Part shown: in pieces, positions 1 through 5,181 of the stretch
Layout: each line of letters opens with the position of its first letter
How positions within the stretch are numbered: position 1 is the first letter of the stretch
Assembly: GCA_015490395.1 (NCBI GenBank)
Contig: WFXX01000310.1
Coordinates: 1-9,109 of the forward strand
Direction of reading: 5' to 3'
From: Gammaproteobacteria bacterium
GTDB taxonomy: Bacteria > Pseudomonadota > Gammaproteobacteria > DRLM01
DNA: 9,109 nucleotides
Position numbers and translations under genes: made by a program
Notes under the pieces: model-generated
The model's database searches: none
The model's input: only the letters and a program-made list of their open reading frames with translations
Told to the model about the DNA's origin: nothing

Positions 1-52
1 GAATGGGTGTCGGGATCGAGAGGGCCAGGGCGAGGGACCTCTAAATGTTTAC

Positions 53-73
53 TTGACCAGCAATTTCTGTCAA
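53..73. promoter_or_regulatory. Inverted repeat TTGAC-N11-GTCAA over the -35 region
   Basis: Perfect 5-bp arms TTGAC (53-57) and GTCAA (69-73) are separated by 11 bases and overlap the candidate -35 box. A second short dyad, AACATGTT (72-79), lies directly against the -10. The arrangement suits a transcription-factor site, but the spacing is wrong for the FNR/CRP class and for LexA, and no known factor is recognised. Short arms can occur by chance. Confidence 0.25.
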
Positions 74-84
74 CATGTTATACA
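53..84 (+). promoter_or_regulatory. Candidate moaA operon promoter with extended -10
   Basis: An AT-rich island (about 41-90) stands out in otherwise very GC-rich DNA. TTGACC at 53-58 resembles a -35 box. TGT-TATACA at 76-84 resembles an extended -10 element. The gap between the two hexamers is 20 bases, longer than optimal, so the extended -10 may carry most of the recognition. It points towards moaA but lies about 510 bases upstream of that start, so it implies a long 5' leader or an unseen small RNA. Based on consensus matching only. Confidence 0.4.
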
Positions 85-234
85 GGACGATAGAAGGCGC
101 TCGGTGGCAGGCAGCGACGTCGGGGGAGGGCCGCGGGGAAGCCCTGCGGGGCATATGGTTGAGAGCCGGGGCCCGGATCCGTAGGATGGAGGACGAGGCT
201 TGCCCTAAGGAAAGGCTAGCCGCCCGCCGATAAG

Positions 235-259
235 CTGAGGCGGTCGTGGACCGCCTCGG
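235..259 (+). promoter_or_regulatory. Strong hairpin in the moaA leader
   Basis: Arms GAGGCGGTC (237-245) and GACCGCCTC (249-257) are perfectly complementary around a 3-base GTG loop. The stem extends by a T-G wobble and a C-G pair to 235/259. No T-tract follows, so it is not a standard intrinsic terminator. Confidence 0.45.
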
Positions 260-297
260 GGCATCCATCCGGCGGTCCGCGAACGGGCCGCCTGCCT

Positions 298-334
298 CAG
301 GGAAGGCCCGCACAGGGAAGGCCCCAGGGAAGGC
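298..334 (+). repeat. Three copies of CAGGGAAGGC
   Basis: The 10-mer CAGGGAAGGC occurs exactly at 298-307, 313-322 and 325-334, so the starts are 15 and then 12 bases apart. A weaker relative (TCAGGGACGC) begins at 356. The copies sit mid-leader between the hairpins at 235-259 and 397-490. Function is unknown; they could be a repeated protein-binding site on RNA or DNA, or a local duplication. Confidence 0.5.
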
Positions 335-468
335 GCAGAGGACAACAGGCCCTCGTCAGGGACGCGCAGCGGGCATCTTACAGCGGACGTACGGGTGCGC
401 GCCGCGGCGCGCGGACGAAGGCCCGCTCGGGGGCGGGCCGAGCGTCCACGGGGTGCGCAGGCCGTCGG

Positions 469-490
469 CACCGTCCGGGCGCGGACGGTG
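469..490 (+). promoter_or_regulatory. Perfect 9-bp hairpin in the moaA leader
   Basis: CACCGTCCG (469-477) pairs fully with CGGACGGTG (482-490) around a GGCG tetraloop. It is the last of several strong stem-loops before the moaA start and ends about 105 bases upstream of it. No U-run follows it. Confidence 0.4.
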
Positions 491-595
491 GGCAGGGACC
501 GCGAGGGTCGGGGCCGCAGGGAGGGCCCTCGTTCCATCGACCCGAGGCGGCCTACGCGGTATCGACGGATAACGTCCAACGAGCAGAGGCAGGCC

Positions 596-1711
596 ATGCT
601 TTACAACGACTCGTTCCAGCACGACGAGGCGCCCTCCGAGACCAAGCCCAGCGCCATCGCCCACGGCAAGCCTTCCACCGGATCCCATCCCGCACCGCTC
701 CCTCCCCTCCAGGACCAGTTCGGACGCACCTTCGACTACGTGCGCATCGCCATCACCGAGAACTGCAACCTGCGCTGCACCTACTGCATGCCCGAGGAGG
801 GGGTGGACTTCAAGCGTGGGGACCAGATCCTCAAGACCGACGAGATCCTGCGCATCATCCACGTCCTGGCCCGCATGGGGGTGCGCAAGGTGCGTTTTAC
901 CGGCGGTGAGCCCTTGGTGCGCAAGGACATCGTCAAGCTGGTGGAGGGTGCGGCCGGCACGCCGGGCGTGAAGTCGGTGCACCTGACCACCAACGGGATC
1001 CTCTTCAGCCGATACGCCGAGAGGCTGCTGGCTGCGGGCTTGACCGGTGTCAACATCAGCCTGGATACGCTCGATGCCGAGAAGTTCCAGCGCATCACCC
1101 GCCGCACCGGGGTGGAGAAGGTGCTCGACAGCATCCGCCTGGCCCTGGACTTGGGCTTCCCCCGGGTCAAGGTCAACGTGGTGCTGATGCAGGGTTTCAA
1201 CGACGATGAGTTCCCCGCCTTTTGCGAGCTGACCCGGGACATGGCGGTGACGGTGCGCTTTATCGAGTTCATGCCCTTCGATGCGCACCAGATCTGGGAG
1301 AGTGGCGAGCACTTCGCCAGTGCCGAGCGCATGGTGAGCCGCATCAAGGAGCTCTACCCGGGGGTAGAGACCACCTCGGGCACCCGCACCGAGCATCACA
1401 TCTTCCAGGCTCCGGGCTACAAGGGGAAGATCGCGGTGATTCCGGCCTTCACCCGCAGCCTGTGCGGCAACTGCTCCCGCATCCGGGTCACCGCCGACGG
1501 CAAGGTCCGCAACTGCCTCTATTCCGATGACGAGTACGAGCTGATGCCGTTGGTCCGGTCGGGGGCTCCGGACGAGGCCATCGCCGGCGTGTTCCGCAAG
1601 GCCTTCGCCGACAAGGCGAAGGATGGTTTCGAGGCCAAGAAGCGCTCCGCGGCCAAGCGCATTAGCGTCTCCGACATCGGCCGCATCAGCATGACCCAGA
1701 TCGGCGGCTGA
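596..1711 (+). CDS. moaA: GTP 3',8-cyclase MoaA (molybdenum cofactor biosynthesis)
   Basis: Radical-SAM enzyme for the first step of molybdenum-cofactor synthesis: it rearranges GTP to 3',8-cyclo-7,8-dihydro-GTP, the substrate of MoaC. The 371-residue product has the N-terminal 4Fe-4S/SAM motif CxxxCxYC (C57, C61, C64), the SAM-contacting GGEP at 103-106, and the C-terminal second-cluster motif C-x2-C-x13-C (C290, C293, C307) typical of MoaA. It ends in the conserved Gly-Gly, which the family needs for activity. The ATG at 596 was chosen because upstream in-frame codons give only Arg-rich low-complexity residues; a modest AGAGG-like site lies just before it. About 28 residues of polar, Pro-rich N-terminal sequence precede the part that aligns with E. 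coli MoaA. First gene of a moaACDE operon; moaC follows after 48 bases. Confidence 0.96.
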   Translation: MLYNDSFQHDEAPSETKPSAIAHGKPSTGSHPAPLPPLQDQFGRTFDYVRIAITENCNLRCTYCMPEEGVDFKRGDQILKTDEILRIIHVLARMGVRKVRFTGGEPLVRKDIVKLVEGAAGTPGVKSVHLTTNGILFSRYAERLLAAGLTGVNISLDTLDAEKFQRITRRTGVEKVLDSIRLALDLGFPRVKVNVVLMQGFNDDEFPAFCELTRDMAVTVRFIEFMPFDAHQIWESGEHFASAERMVSRIKELYPGVETTSGTRTEHHIFQAPGYKGKIAVIPAFTRSLCGNCSRIRVTADGKVRNCLYSDDEYELMPLVRSGAPDEAIAGVFRKAFADKAKDGFEAKKRSAAKRISVSDIGRISMTQIGG

Positions 1712-1759
1712 GGCCCGGCGGCACCGGGCTTGAGCACCGCGCAGAGAGCAAGAACGGCG

Positions 1760-2242
1760 ATGGAGAACAAGCTGACGCATTTCAACGCCAGCGGCGAGGC
1801 CCACATGGTGGACGTGGGGGCCAAGAACGTGACCCAGCGCGAGGCGGTGGCCGAGGGTCGCATCTGCATGCAGCCCGAGACCCTGCGGCTCATCATGCAG
1901 GGCGGCCACAAGAAGGGCGACGTGCTGGGCATCGCTCGGGTGGCCGGGATCATGGGGGCCAAGAAGACGCCGGAGCTCATCCCCCTGGCCCATCCCATCA
2001 TGATCACCCACGTGGACATGGAGCTGACCCCCGAGCCGGACCGCAACGCGGTGCACGTCCAGGCCACGGTCCGCTGCGTAGGCCAGACCGGCGTGGAGAT
2101 GGAGGCCTTGACCGCGGTGCAGATCGCCCTGCTGACTATTTACGATATGTGCAAAGCCGTGGACCGTGGCATGACCATGCAAGACATCGGGCTGCTGGCC
2201 AAGTCGGGCGGCAAGTCCGGCACCTGGCGGCGCACGGCCTGA
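1760..2242 (+). CDS. moaC: Cyclic pyranopterin monophosphate synthase MoaC
   Basis: Converts the MoaA product into cyclic pyranopterin monophosphate in the cytoplasm. The 160-residue protein matches the family along its full length: the opening LTHFNASGEAHMVDV, the HKKGDV segment around K51/K52, IPLAHP with H78, TGVEMEAL (111-117), the catalytic YDMCKAV with D129 and K132, and the AKSGGKSG tail (147-154). The ATG at 1760 reproduces the E. coli-type start (Met followed within a few residues by LTH.NA.GEAHMV); a TTG 30 bases upstream would add ten non-conserved residues. Only a weak AGAGAG lies upstream of this start. It sits between moaA and moaD and is probably co-transcribed with them. Confidence 0.96.
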   Translation: MENKLTHFNASGEAHMVDVGAKNVTQREAVAEGRICMQPETLRLIMQGGHKKGDVLGIARVAGIMGAKKTPELIPLAHPIMITHVDMELTPEPDRNAVHVQATVRCVGQTGVEMEALTAVQIALLTIYDMCKAVDRGMTMQDIGLLAKSGGKSGTWRRTA

Positions 2243-2275
2243 GGCCCGCGGCCCCACCACGAGGTGGAACGGATC

Positions 2276-2512
2276 ATGAACATCAAGGTGCGCTACTTCG
2301 CCAGCATGCGCGACCGGATGGGGCGCGCGGAAGAGACTGTCACGGTGGACCGGGAAGGCATCACCGTGGAGGAGCTCTGGCGCCGGGTGGCGGGCGGGCA
2401 GGAGATGCCTCCCAACCTCCTGATTGCCGTGAACATGGAGTACACCGACGCCTCGCGCCAGCTCAAGAGCGGGGACGAGGTGGCTTTCTTCCCGCCCGTG
2501 ACCGGAGGTTGA
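2276..2512 (+). CDS. moaD: Molybdopterin synthase sulfur-carrier subunit MoaD
   Basis: Small ubiquitin-fold subunit (78 residues) that carries a thiocarboxylate on its C-terminal glycine and donates sulfur to cyclic pyranopterin monophosphate in complex with MoaE. The sequence shows the family pattern: IKVRYFASMRD at the start, LIAVN in the middle, and the hallmark end DEVAFFPPVTGG with the terminal Gly-Gly. The ATG at 2276 matches the usual start; an in-frame GTG at 2264 would add four residues and overlaps the likely GAGG ribosome site (2261-2264). Its last codons contain the ribosome-binding site of moaE, so the two subunits are probably translationally coupled. The enzyme that activates MoaD (MoeB-like) is not in the window. 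Confidence 0.95.
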   Translation: MNIKVRYFASMRDRMGRAEETVTVDREGITVEELWRRVAGGQEMPPNLLIAVNMEYTDASRQLKSGDEVAFFPPVTGG

Positions 2513-2515
2513 GCC

Positions 2516-2989
2516 GTGAAAGTCATCGTGCAGGAGCAGCCTTTCGATCCTTATCGGGAGACGCGCCGCTACGAGGAGCAGCACCTGCCTCCCGGTAAGC
2601 ACGGGGCGGTGGTGACCTTTGTGGGTACCATGCGCGACTTCAACGACGGCCACGAGGTCTCGCGCATGTTCCTGGAGTATTACCCGGGCATGACCGAGCG
2701 GCATATTGAGGCCGTCTGTCTGGAGGCCATGGAGAAGTGGGACGTGATGGACGTCCTCGTCCTGCACCGCCACGGCGAGCTGCGGGTGGGGGAGCCCATC
2801 GTGCTCGTGGCGGTCTGGTCCGCCCACCGGGCCCACGCCTTCGACGCTTGCCGCTATGTCATCAACTACCTCAAGGAGCGTGCCCCATTCTGGAAGTGTG
2901 AATCCACTCCCGAGGGGATGCGCTGGGTGGAGCACAACACCGCGGATCCTGGGGTCAACAGCGAGGGCCTGAAGCGGCGCTCGGCCTGA
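2516..2989 (+). CDS. moaE: Molybdopterin synthase catalytic subunit MoaE
   Basis: Large subunit of molybdopterin synthase; it binds cyclic pyranopterin monophosphate and transfers two sulfurs from MoaD thiocarboxylate. The 157-residue protein has the family landmarks FVGTMRDFNDG with R40, LEYYPGM, the AHRAHAFDA region with H104 and R105, and LKERAPFWK with K120 and K127, which line up with the E. coli catalytic and anion-binding residues with an offset of one. It starts at GTG 2516, only three bases after the moaD stop, with CGGAGGT at 2503-2509 inside the moaD Gly-Gly codons. It is the last gene of the moa operon; a strong hairpin follows. Confidence 0.95.
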   Translation: MKVIVQEQPFDPYRETRRYEEQHLPPGKHGAVVTFVGTMRDFNDGHEVSRMFLEYYPGMTERHIEAVCLEAMEKWDVMDVLVLHRHGELRVGEPIVLVAVWSAHRAHAFDACRYVINYLKERAPFWKCESTPEGMRWVEHNTADPGVNSEGLKRRSA

Positions 2990-3010
2990 CGCCCCCACCC
3001 GCCGGACGGC

Positions 3011-3046
3011 GCCCGCCCGCGGCCCCCAGCCGGGCCGCGGGCGGGC
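3011..3046 (+). terminator. 15-bp perfect hairpin after moaE (terminator-like)
   Basis: Arms 3011-3025 and 3032-3046 are perfectly complementary over 15 bp, beginning GCCCGCCCGCGG, with a 6-base CCAGCC loop. It lies 21 bases after the moaE stop and separates the moa operon from nikR. No clear T-run follows (the next bases are TCTGCTATC), so it may pause or attenuate transcription, or protect the 3' end of the mRNA, rather than terminate fully. Confidence 0.55.
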
Positions 3047-3048
3047 TC

Positions 3049-3057
3049 TGCTATCAT
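3049..3057 (+). promoter_or_regulatory. Candidate extended -10 for nikR
   Basis: TGC-TATCAT at 3049-3057 matches the extended -10 pattern TGn-TATAAT with one mismatch. The -35 position would fall in the 3' arm of the preceding hairpin and has no good match. The resulting leader before nikR would be about 30 bases. Confidence 0.3.
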
Positions 3058-3092
3058 GCGGGGCGGGTCCGGACGGCCGGGAGGAGCGGCTC

Positions 3093-3596
3093 ATGAGCGG
3101 GGTGGTGCGCTTTGGGGTCTCCATCGAGGAGGACCTGCTGGAGAAGTTCGACGCGCTCATCCGGCGCAAGGGCTACACCAACCGCTCCGAGGCCATCCGG
3201 GACCTCATCCGCGACCGCATCGTCGAGGAGGAGTGGGAGAGCGACCAGGAGACGGTGGGCACCATCACCATCGTCTACGACCACCACACCAGGGACCTCA
3301 TGGGGCGCCTGACCCATCTGCAGCACTCCTTCGAGGGCGACATCAAGTCCGTGCTCCACGTGCACCTGGACCACCACAACTGCCTGGAGGTGCTGGTGGT
3401 GGAGGGGCCGGGGCGGGTGCTCAAGGCCTTCGCTGATCGCCTTCTGGCTACCCGAGGGGTCAAGCACGGGCGCCTGACCACCACCACCACGGGCCGGGGC
3501 CTCCCCACGAAGGTGGAGCACCAGCACCATCACCCCCACCCCGGCCTGGAGCCGCCGCCCCCCAGGGGTGGGCGCCGGCGCGGCGGCAAGGCTTAG
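3093..3596 (+). CDS. nikR: Nickel-responsive transcriptional regulator NikR
   Basis: Ribbon-helix-helix DNA-binding protein that senses Ni(II) and represses nickel uptake genes in the known family members. Residues 4-47 form the ribbon-helix-helix domain (VVRFGVSIEEDLLEKFD and RRKGYTNRSEAIRDLIRD). The ACT-like metal domain follows, with the Ni ligands H89-x-H91-x5-C97 (LHVHLDHHNC) and the cross-subunit ligand H78, matching E. coli H87, H89, C95 and H76. At 167 residues it is longer than E. coli NikR (133): after the usual end near GVKHGRL it adds about 38 residues with a His cluster (H143, H145-H147, H149) and a Pro/Arg/Gly tail. The ATG at 3093 has a strong GGGAGGAG site (3079-3086). It lies directly upstream of the nickel transporter genes, which are its likely targets. 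Confidence 0.94.
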   Translation: MSGVVRFGVSIEEDLLEKFDALIRRKGYTNRSEAIRDLIRDRIVEEEWESDQETVGTITIVYDHHTRDLMGRLTHLQHSFEGDIKSVLHVHLDHHNCLEVLVVEGPGRVLKAFADRLLATRGVKHGRLTTTTTGRGLPTKVEHQHHHPHPGLEPPPPRGGRRRGGKA

Positions 3597-3613
3597 AGAC
3601 CACCGCGCAGTAG

Positions 3614-3630
3614 CAAAAATGGCATTTTTG
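3614..3630. promoter_or_regulatory. AT-rich 17-bp palindrome, candidate operator
   Basis: CAAAAATG (3614-3621) and CATTTTTG (3623-3630) are perfect 8-bp inverted arms around one central base. The palindrome is a sharply AT-rich patch just after the nikR stop and abuts the extended -10 of the next promoter, so it covers the -35/spacer region. A regulator bound here would block the polymerase. It could also act as a weak A/T hairpin ending nikR. It does not match a NikR consensus I know. Confidence 0.4.
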
Positions 3631-3645
3631 TGTTATTATTGTGCC
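3630..3645 (+). promoter_or_regulatory. nikL promoter core / possible NikR half-site
   Basis: GTGTTATTATTGTGCC contains TGT-TATTAT (3631-3639), an extended -10 with one mismatch in the hexamer, and begins with GTGTTA, the half-site reported for NikR in some bacteria (GTGTTAC-N13/14-GTAACAC). No good right half-site is seen. A 14-of-16 copy lies upstream of nikM at 4388-4403, which supports shared control. Confidence 0.45.
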
Positions 3646-3754
3646 GTTAAGCCGTCGGGCCCGGCGCCCGATATCGGAGGCAGTAGCCCAAGGGCGTCTG
3701 CTAGCTAAGGCTGGCCGAGGCGCCGAGTCTCCGGAGTCCGCGATCGAGGCTTGC

Positions 3755-4384
3755 ATGAGCGATCGTTCCCCTGTTCCCGCTCGGCAGATCCTCTGGCGGG
3801 TCCTCGCTGGTCTCTTGCTCCTCTGGGCCGCCCCGGCCCTGGGGCACAAGGTCAACCTCTTCGCCTTTGCCGAGGGCGAGCGGGTCTATGTCCAGGGCTA
3901 CTTCTCCGACGGCAAGCGGCCCCAGGGCGGCAAGGTGGAGGTCTTCGGCCCCGGTGGCGAGCTGCTGCTCCAGGGGCGCACCGACCAGGAGGGCGAGTTT
4001 ACCTTCCCCACGCCGGCGGTCTCCCCCATTGAGGTGGTGCTGGAGGCCGAGATGGGGCATACCGCCCGGATGAGGCTGGATCTCGCGGAGGAGGTCGGCG
4101 GTGGCGGCGCTGGTGGCCAAGCCACCGCCGAGGGGGCCGGGGAGGCCGACTCGCCGCAGGAGGTCCGTCGGCTCGAGCGCCTGATCGAGCGTGCCGTGAC
4201 CAAAGCCGTGCTTCCCCTGGCTCGCGAGGTGGATGCCCTCAAGAGCCGCGTCTCCACCGACCGCCTCTTGGCTGGCCTCGGGGTGATCCTGGCCTGCCTA
4301 GGCGGCGTCGCCTACCTGCAGGCCAGGCGACTGCGTGCCGAGGCGGAGCGGCTGCGCGCGGCGGCCAGTAACAAGAAAGCCTAA
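3755..4384 (+). CDS. nikL: NikL/CbiL-type auxiliary component of a nickel ECF transporter
   Basis: Membrane-anchored exported protein, 209 residues. A signal sequence (about 10-30, WRVLAGLLLLWAAPALG) precedes HKVNLFAFAEGERVYVQGYFSDG, the typical opening of the NikL/CbiL-like subunit that accompanies NikMQO transporters lacking NikN. Residues about 55-110 (GGKVEVFGPGGELLLQG, then TDQEGEFTF) look like a small Ig-like/carboxypeptidase-regulatory beta domain. A Gly-rich linker (115-130), a charged, probably helical region (133-168) and one membrane segment (about 172-189) follow, with a basic cytoplasmic end. Its exact role is not settled in the family; delivery or capture of Ni at the outer face is likely. 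The ATG at 3755 (GAGG at 3746-3749) was chosen because a GTG at 3641 would add 38 residues ahead of the signal peptide. Cleavage after G30 would leave His31 as the N-terminus. Confidence 0.8.
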   Translation: MSDRSPVPARQILWRVLAGLLLLWAAPALGHKVNLFAFAEGERVYVQGYFSDGKRPQGGKVEVFGPGGELLLQGRTDQEGEFTFPTPAVSPIEVVLEAEMGHTARMRLDLAEEVGGGGAGGQATAEGAGEADSPQEVRRLERLIERAVTKAVLPLAREVDALKSRVSTDRLLAGLGVILACLGGVAYLQARRLRAEAERLRAAASNKKA

Positions 4385-4387
4385 AAG

Positions 4388-4403
4388 GTGTTATTATGCT
4401 GCC
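4388..4403 (+). promoter_or_regulatory. nikM promoter core, repeat of the nikL element
   Basis: GTGTTATTATGCTGCC matches 14 of 16 bases of the element before nikL (3630-3645). TGT-TATTAT at 4389-4397 is an extended -10. TAACAA at 4369-4374, 17 bases upstream of the hexamer, is the poor -35 candidate. TAACA (4369-4373) and TGTTA (4389-4393) form a divergent inverted repeat with 15 bases between. The element starts just after the nikL stop and probably drives nikMQO separately under nickel control. Confidence 0.45.
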
Positions 4404-4425
4404 AAGGCACGTGGCGGCGGCGCGT

Positions 4426-4489
4426 CGGCCTTCCGGGCCCGCCCCGACACCTGCCGCCCGCCCGGGGCGGTGTGCGAGAGGGAAGGCCG
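4426..4489 (+). promoter_or_regulatory. Structured 5' leader of nikM
   Basis: CGGCCTTCC (4426-4434) pairs perfectly with GGAAGGCCG (4481-4489) over 9 bp and encloses 46 bases. Inside, CCGCCC (4454-4459) can pair with GGGCGG (4465-4470), or alternatively ACACC (4447-4451) with GGTGT (4469-4473), so two inner folds compete. If transcription starts from the 4389-4397 element, the whole structure lies in the mRNA leader. It does not match cobalamin or NiCo riboswitch consensus sequences as I know them. Confidence 0.35.
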
Positions 4490-4537
4490 GGCGTGGCCAG
4501 GGACGGGGCGATACGGCAGCTATGAAGGTGACGGCCC

Positions 4538-5173
4538 ATGCACGTCTCTGATGGCATCCTCTCGGCTCCCGTCCTCGGCGCCGGCTTCGCCGGCACCGCT
4601 GCCCTTGCGGCCGTGACGCTGCGGAAGATGGACATGGAGGAGATCCCCAAGGTCTCCGTGGTGACCGCCGTCTTCTTTGTGGCCTCCCTCATCCACGTGC
4701 CCATCGGCGCCGCCAGCGTGCATCTGATCCTCAACGGGCTGGTGGGGGTGGTGCTGGGGCGCAGGGCCTTCCCCGCGGTGCTACTGGGCGTCATTCTTCA
4801 AGCCATCCTCTTCGGCCACGGCGGGGTGAGCGTCATCGGGGTCAACGCCCTGATGATGGGCACTGGCGCCTTGGCCGCTTACGGCATCTGGCGCCTGCGT
4901 CGCCGGATGGCCATGGTCCGGTCCACCTTCGTCTTCGGTGCCCTGGCGGGGGCTACGGCCACTTTGGTCTCGGGCCTGATCTTGGCCGCGGCCCTGGCCA
5001 CCACCGGCGAGGCCTTCTGGGCCACCGCCGGCTACGTCCTAGCGGCCCACGTGCCCATCAAGATCGTGGAGGCCCTGGTCGTGGGGGCCTGCGCGGCCTT
5101 CCTGGCCCGGGTCAAGCCCACCGTGCTGGCGGATGCCGAGCCCCAGGCTGCTGTGGGGGGTGCGCCCTCCTGA
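4538..5173 (+). CDS. nikM: Nickel ECF transporter substrate-binding membrane subunit NikM (CbiM family)
   Basis: S-component of an energy-coupling-factor transporter for Ni(II), or possibly Co(II). The 211-residue protein starts MHVSDGIL, the hallmark of the family: in characterised NikM the metal is bound by the N-terminal amine, His2 and a further histidine. H53 (LIHVPIG) and H62 (SVHLIL) are candidates for that residue; H94 is another conserved-looking histidine. About six hydrophobic segments are spread along the chain. The start is fixed by this N-terminal metal motif; GAAGGTG (4524-4530) provides ribosome binding. NikN is not fused or adjacent; NikL upstream probably replaces it. Nickel rather than cobalt specificity is inferred from the neighbouring nikR and nikL and from the absence of cobalamin genes. 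Confidence 0.88.
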   Translation: MHVSDGILSAPVLGAGFAGTAALAAVTLRKMDMEEIPKVSVVTAVFFVASLIHVPIGAASVHLILNGLVGVVLGRRAFPAVLLGVILQAILFGHGGVSVIGVNALMMGTGALAAYGIWRLRRRMAMVRSTFVFGALAGATATLVSGLILAAALATTGEAFWATAGYVLAAHVPIKIVEALVVGACAAFLARVKPTVLADAEPQAAVGGAPS

Positions 5174-5181
5174 GGCCGTCC

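Larger units (their letters stand above)
85..595 (+). other. Long structured non-coding leader upstream of moaA
   Basis: No credible protein gene is present here: open frames on both strands translate to Arg/Pro/Ala-rich low-complexity sequence with no family resemblance. Strong stem-loops can be drawn at 131-149 (8 bp, one G-U pair), 235-259 (11 bp, one G-U, 3-base loop), 397-412 (16-bp palindrome), 420-439 (7 bp, 6-base loop), 469-490 (9 perfect bp, GGCG loop) and 502-531 (6 bp). Two alternative stems compete around 420-443: GGCCCGC/GCGGGCC and GCTCGG/CCGAGC. Known moaA genes of gammaproteobacteria can carry a molybdenum-cofactor-sensing RNA leader; I cannot match this sequence to that motif from memory. 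It may be a riboswitch-like leader, a separate small RNA, or simply GC-rich DNA that folds easily. Confidence 0.4.

Noticed and set aside
67..85. LexA box at CTGT...ACAG
   Set aside because: The spacing is 11 bases instead of the required 8, and a moa promoter is not an expected SOS target.
395..595. N-terminal extension of MoaA by 67 residues from an upstream in-frame start
   Set aside because: The added residues are Arg/Gly/Pro low-complexity sequence running through hairpin DNA and are unlike any MoaA N-terminus.
85..595. RNase P RNA, tmRNA, SRP RNA or 6S RNA in the leader
   Set aside because: The conserved segments of these RNAs that I know (for example GAGGAAAGTCC of RNase P) are not present.
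41..597. Minus-strand and other short frames in the moaA leader
   Set aside because: Composition is that of translated GC-rich non-coding DNA, with no ribosome sites and no conserved motifs.
356..3169. Very long open frame (937 codons) on the minus strand across the moa operon
   Set aside because: It lies antisense to four well-supported genes and reads as His/Arg/Gly/Leu-rich sequence without domains. High GC in third positions removes stop codons and produces such shadow frames.
4398..4537. Cobalamin riboswitch before nikM
   Set aside because: An ACCTGCCG fragment resembles the end of the B12 box, but the AGYCAGGA part and the other conserved blocks in the correct order are missing.
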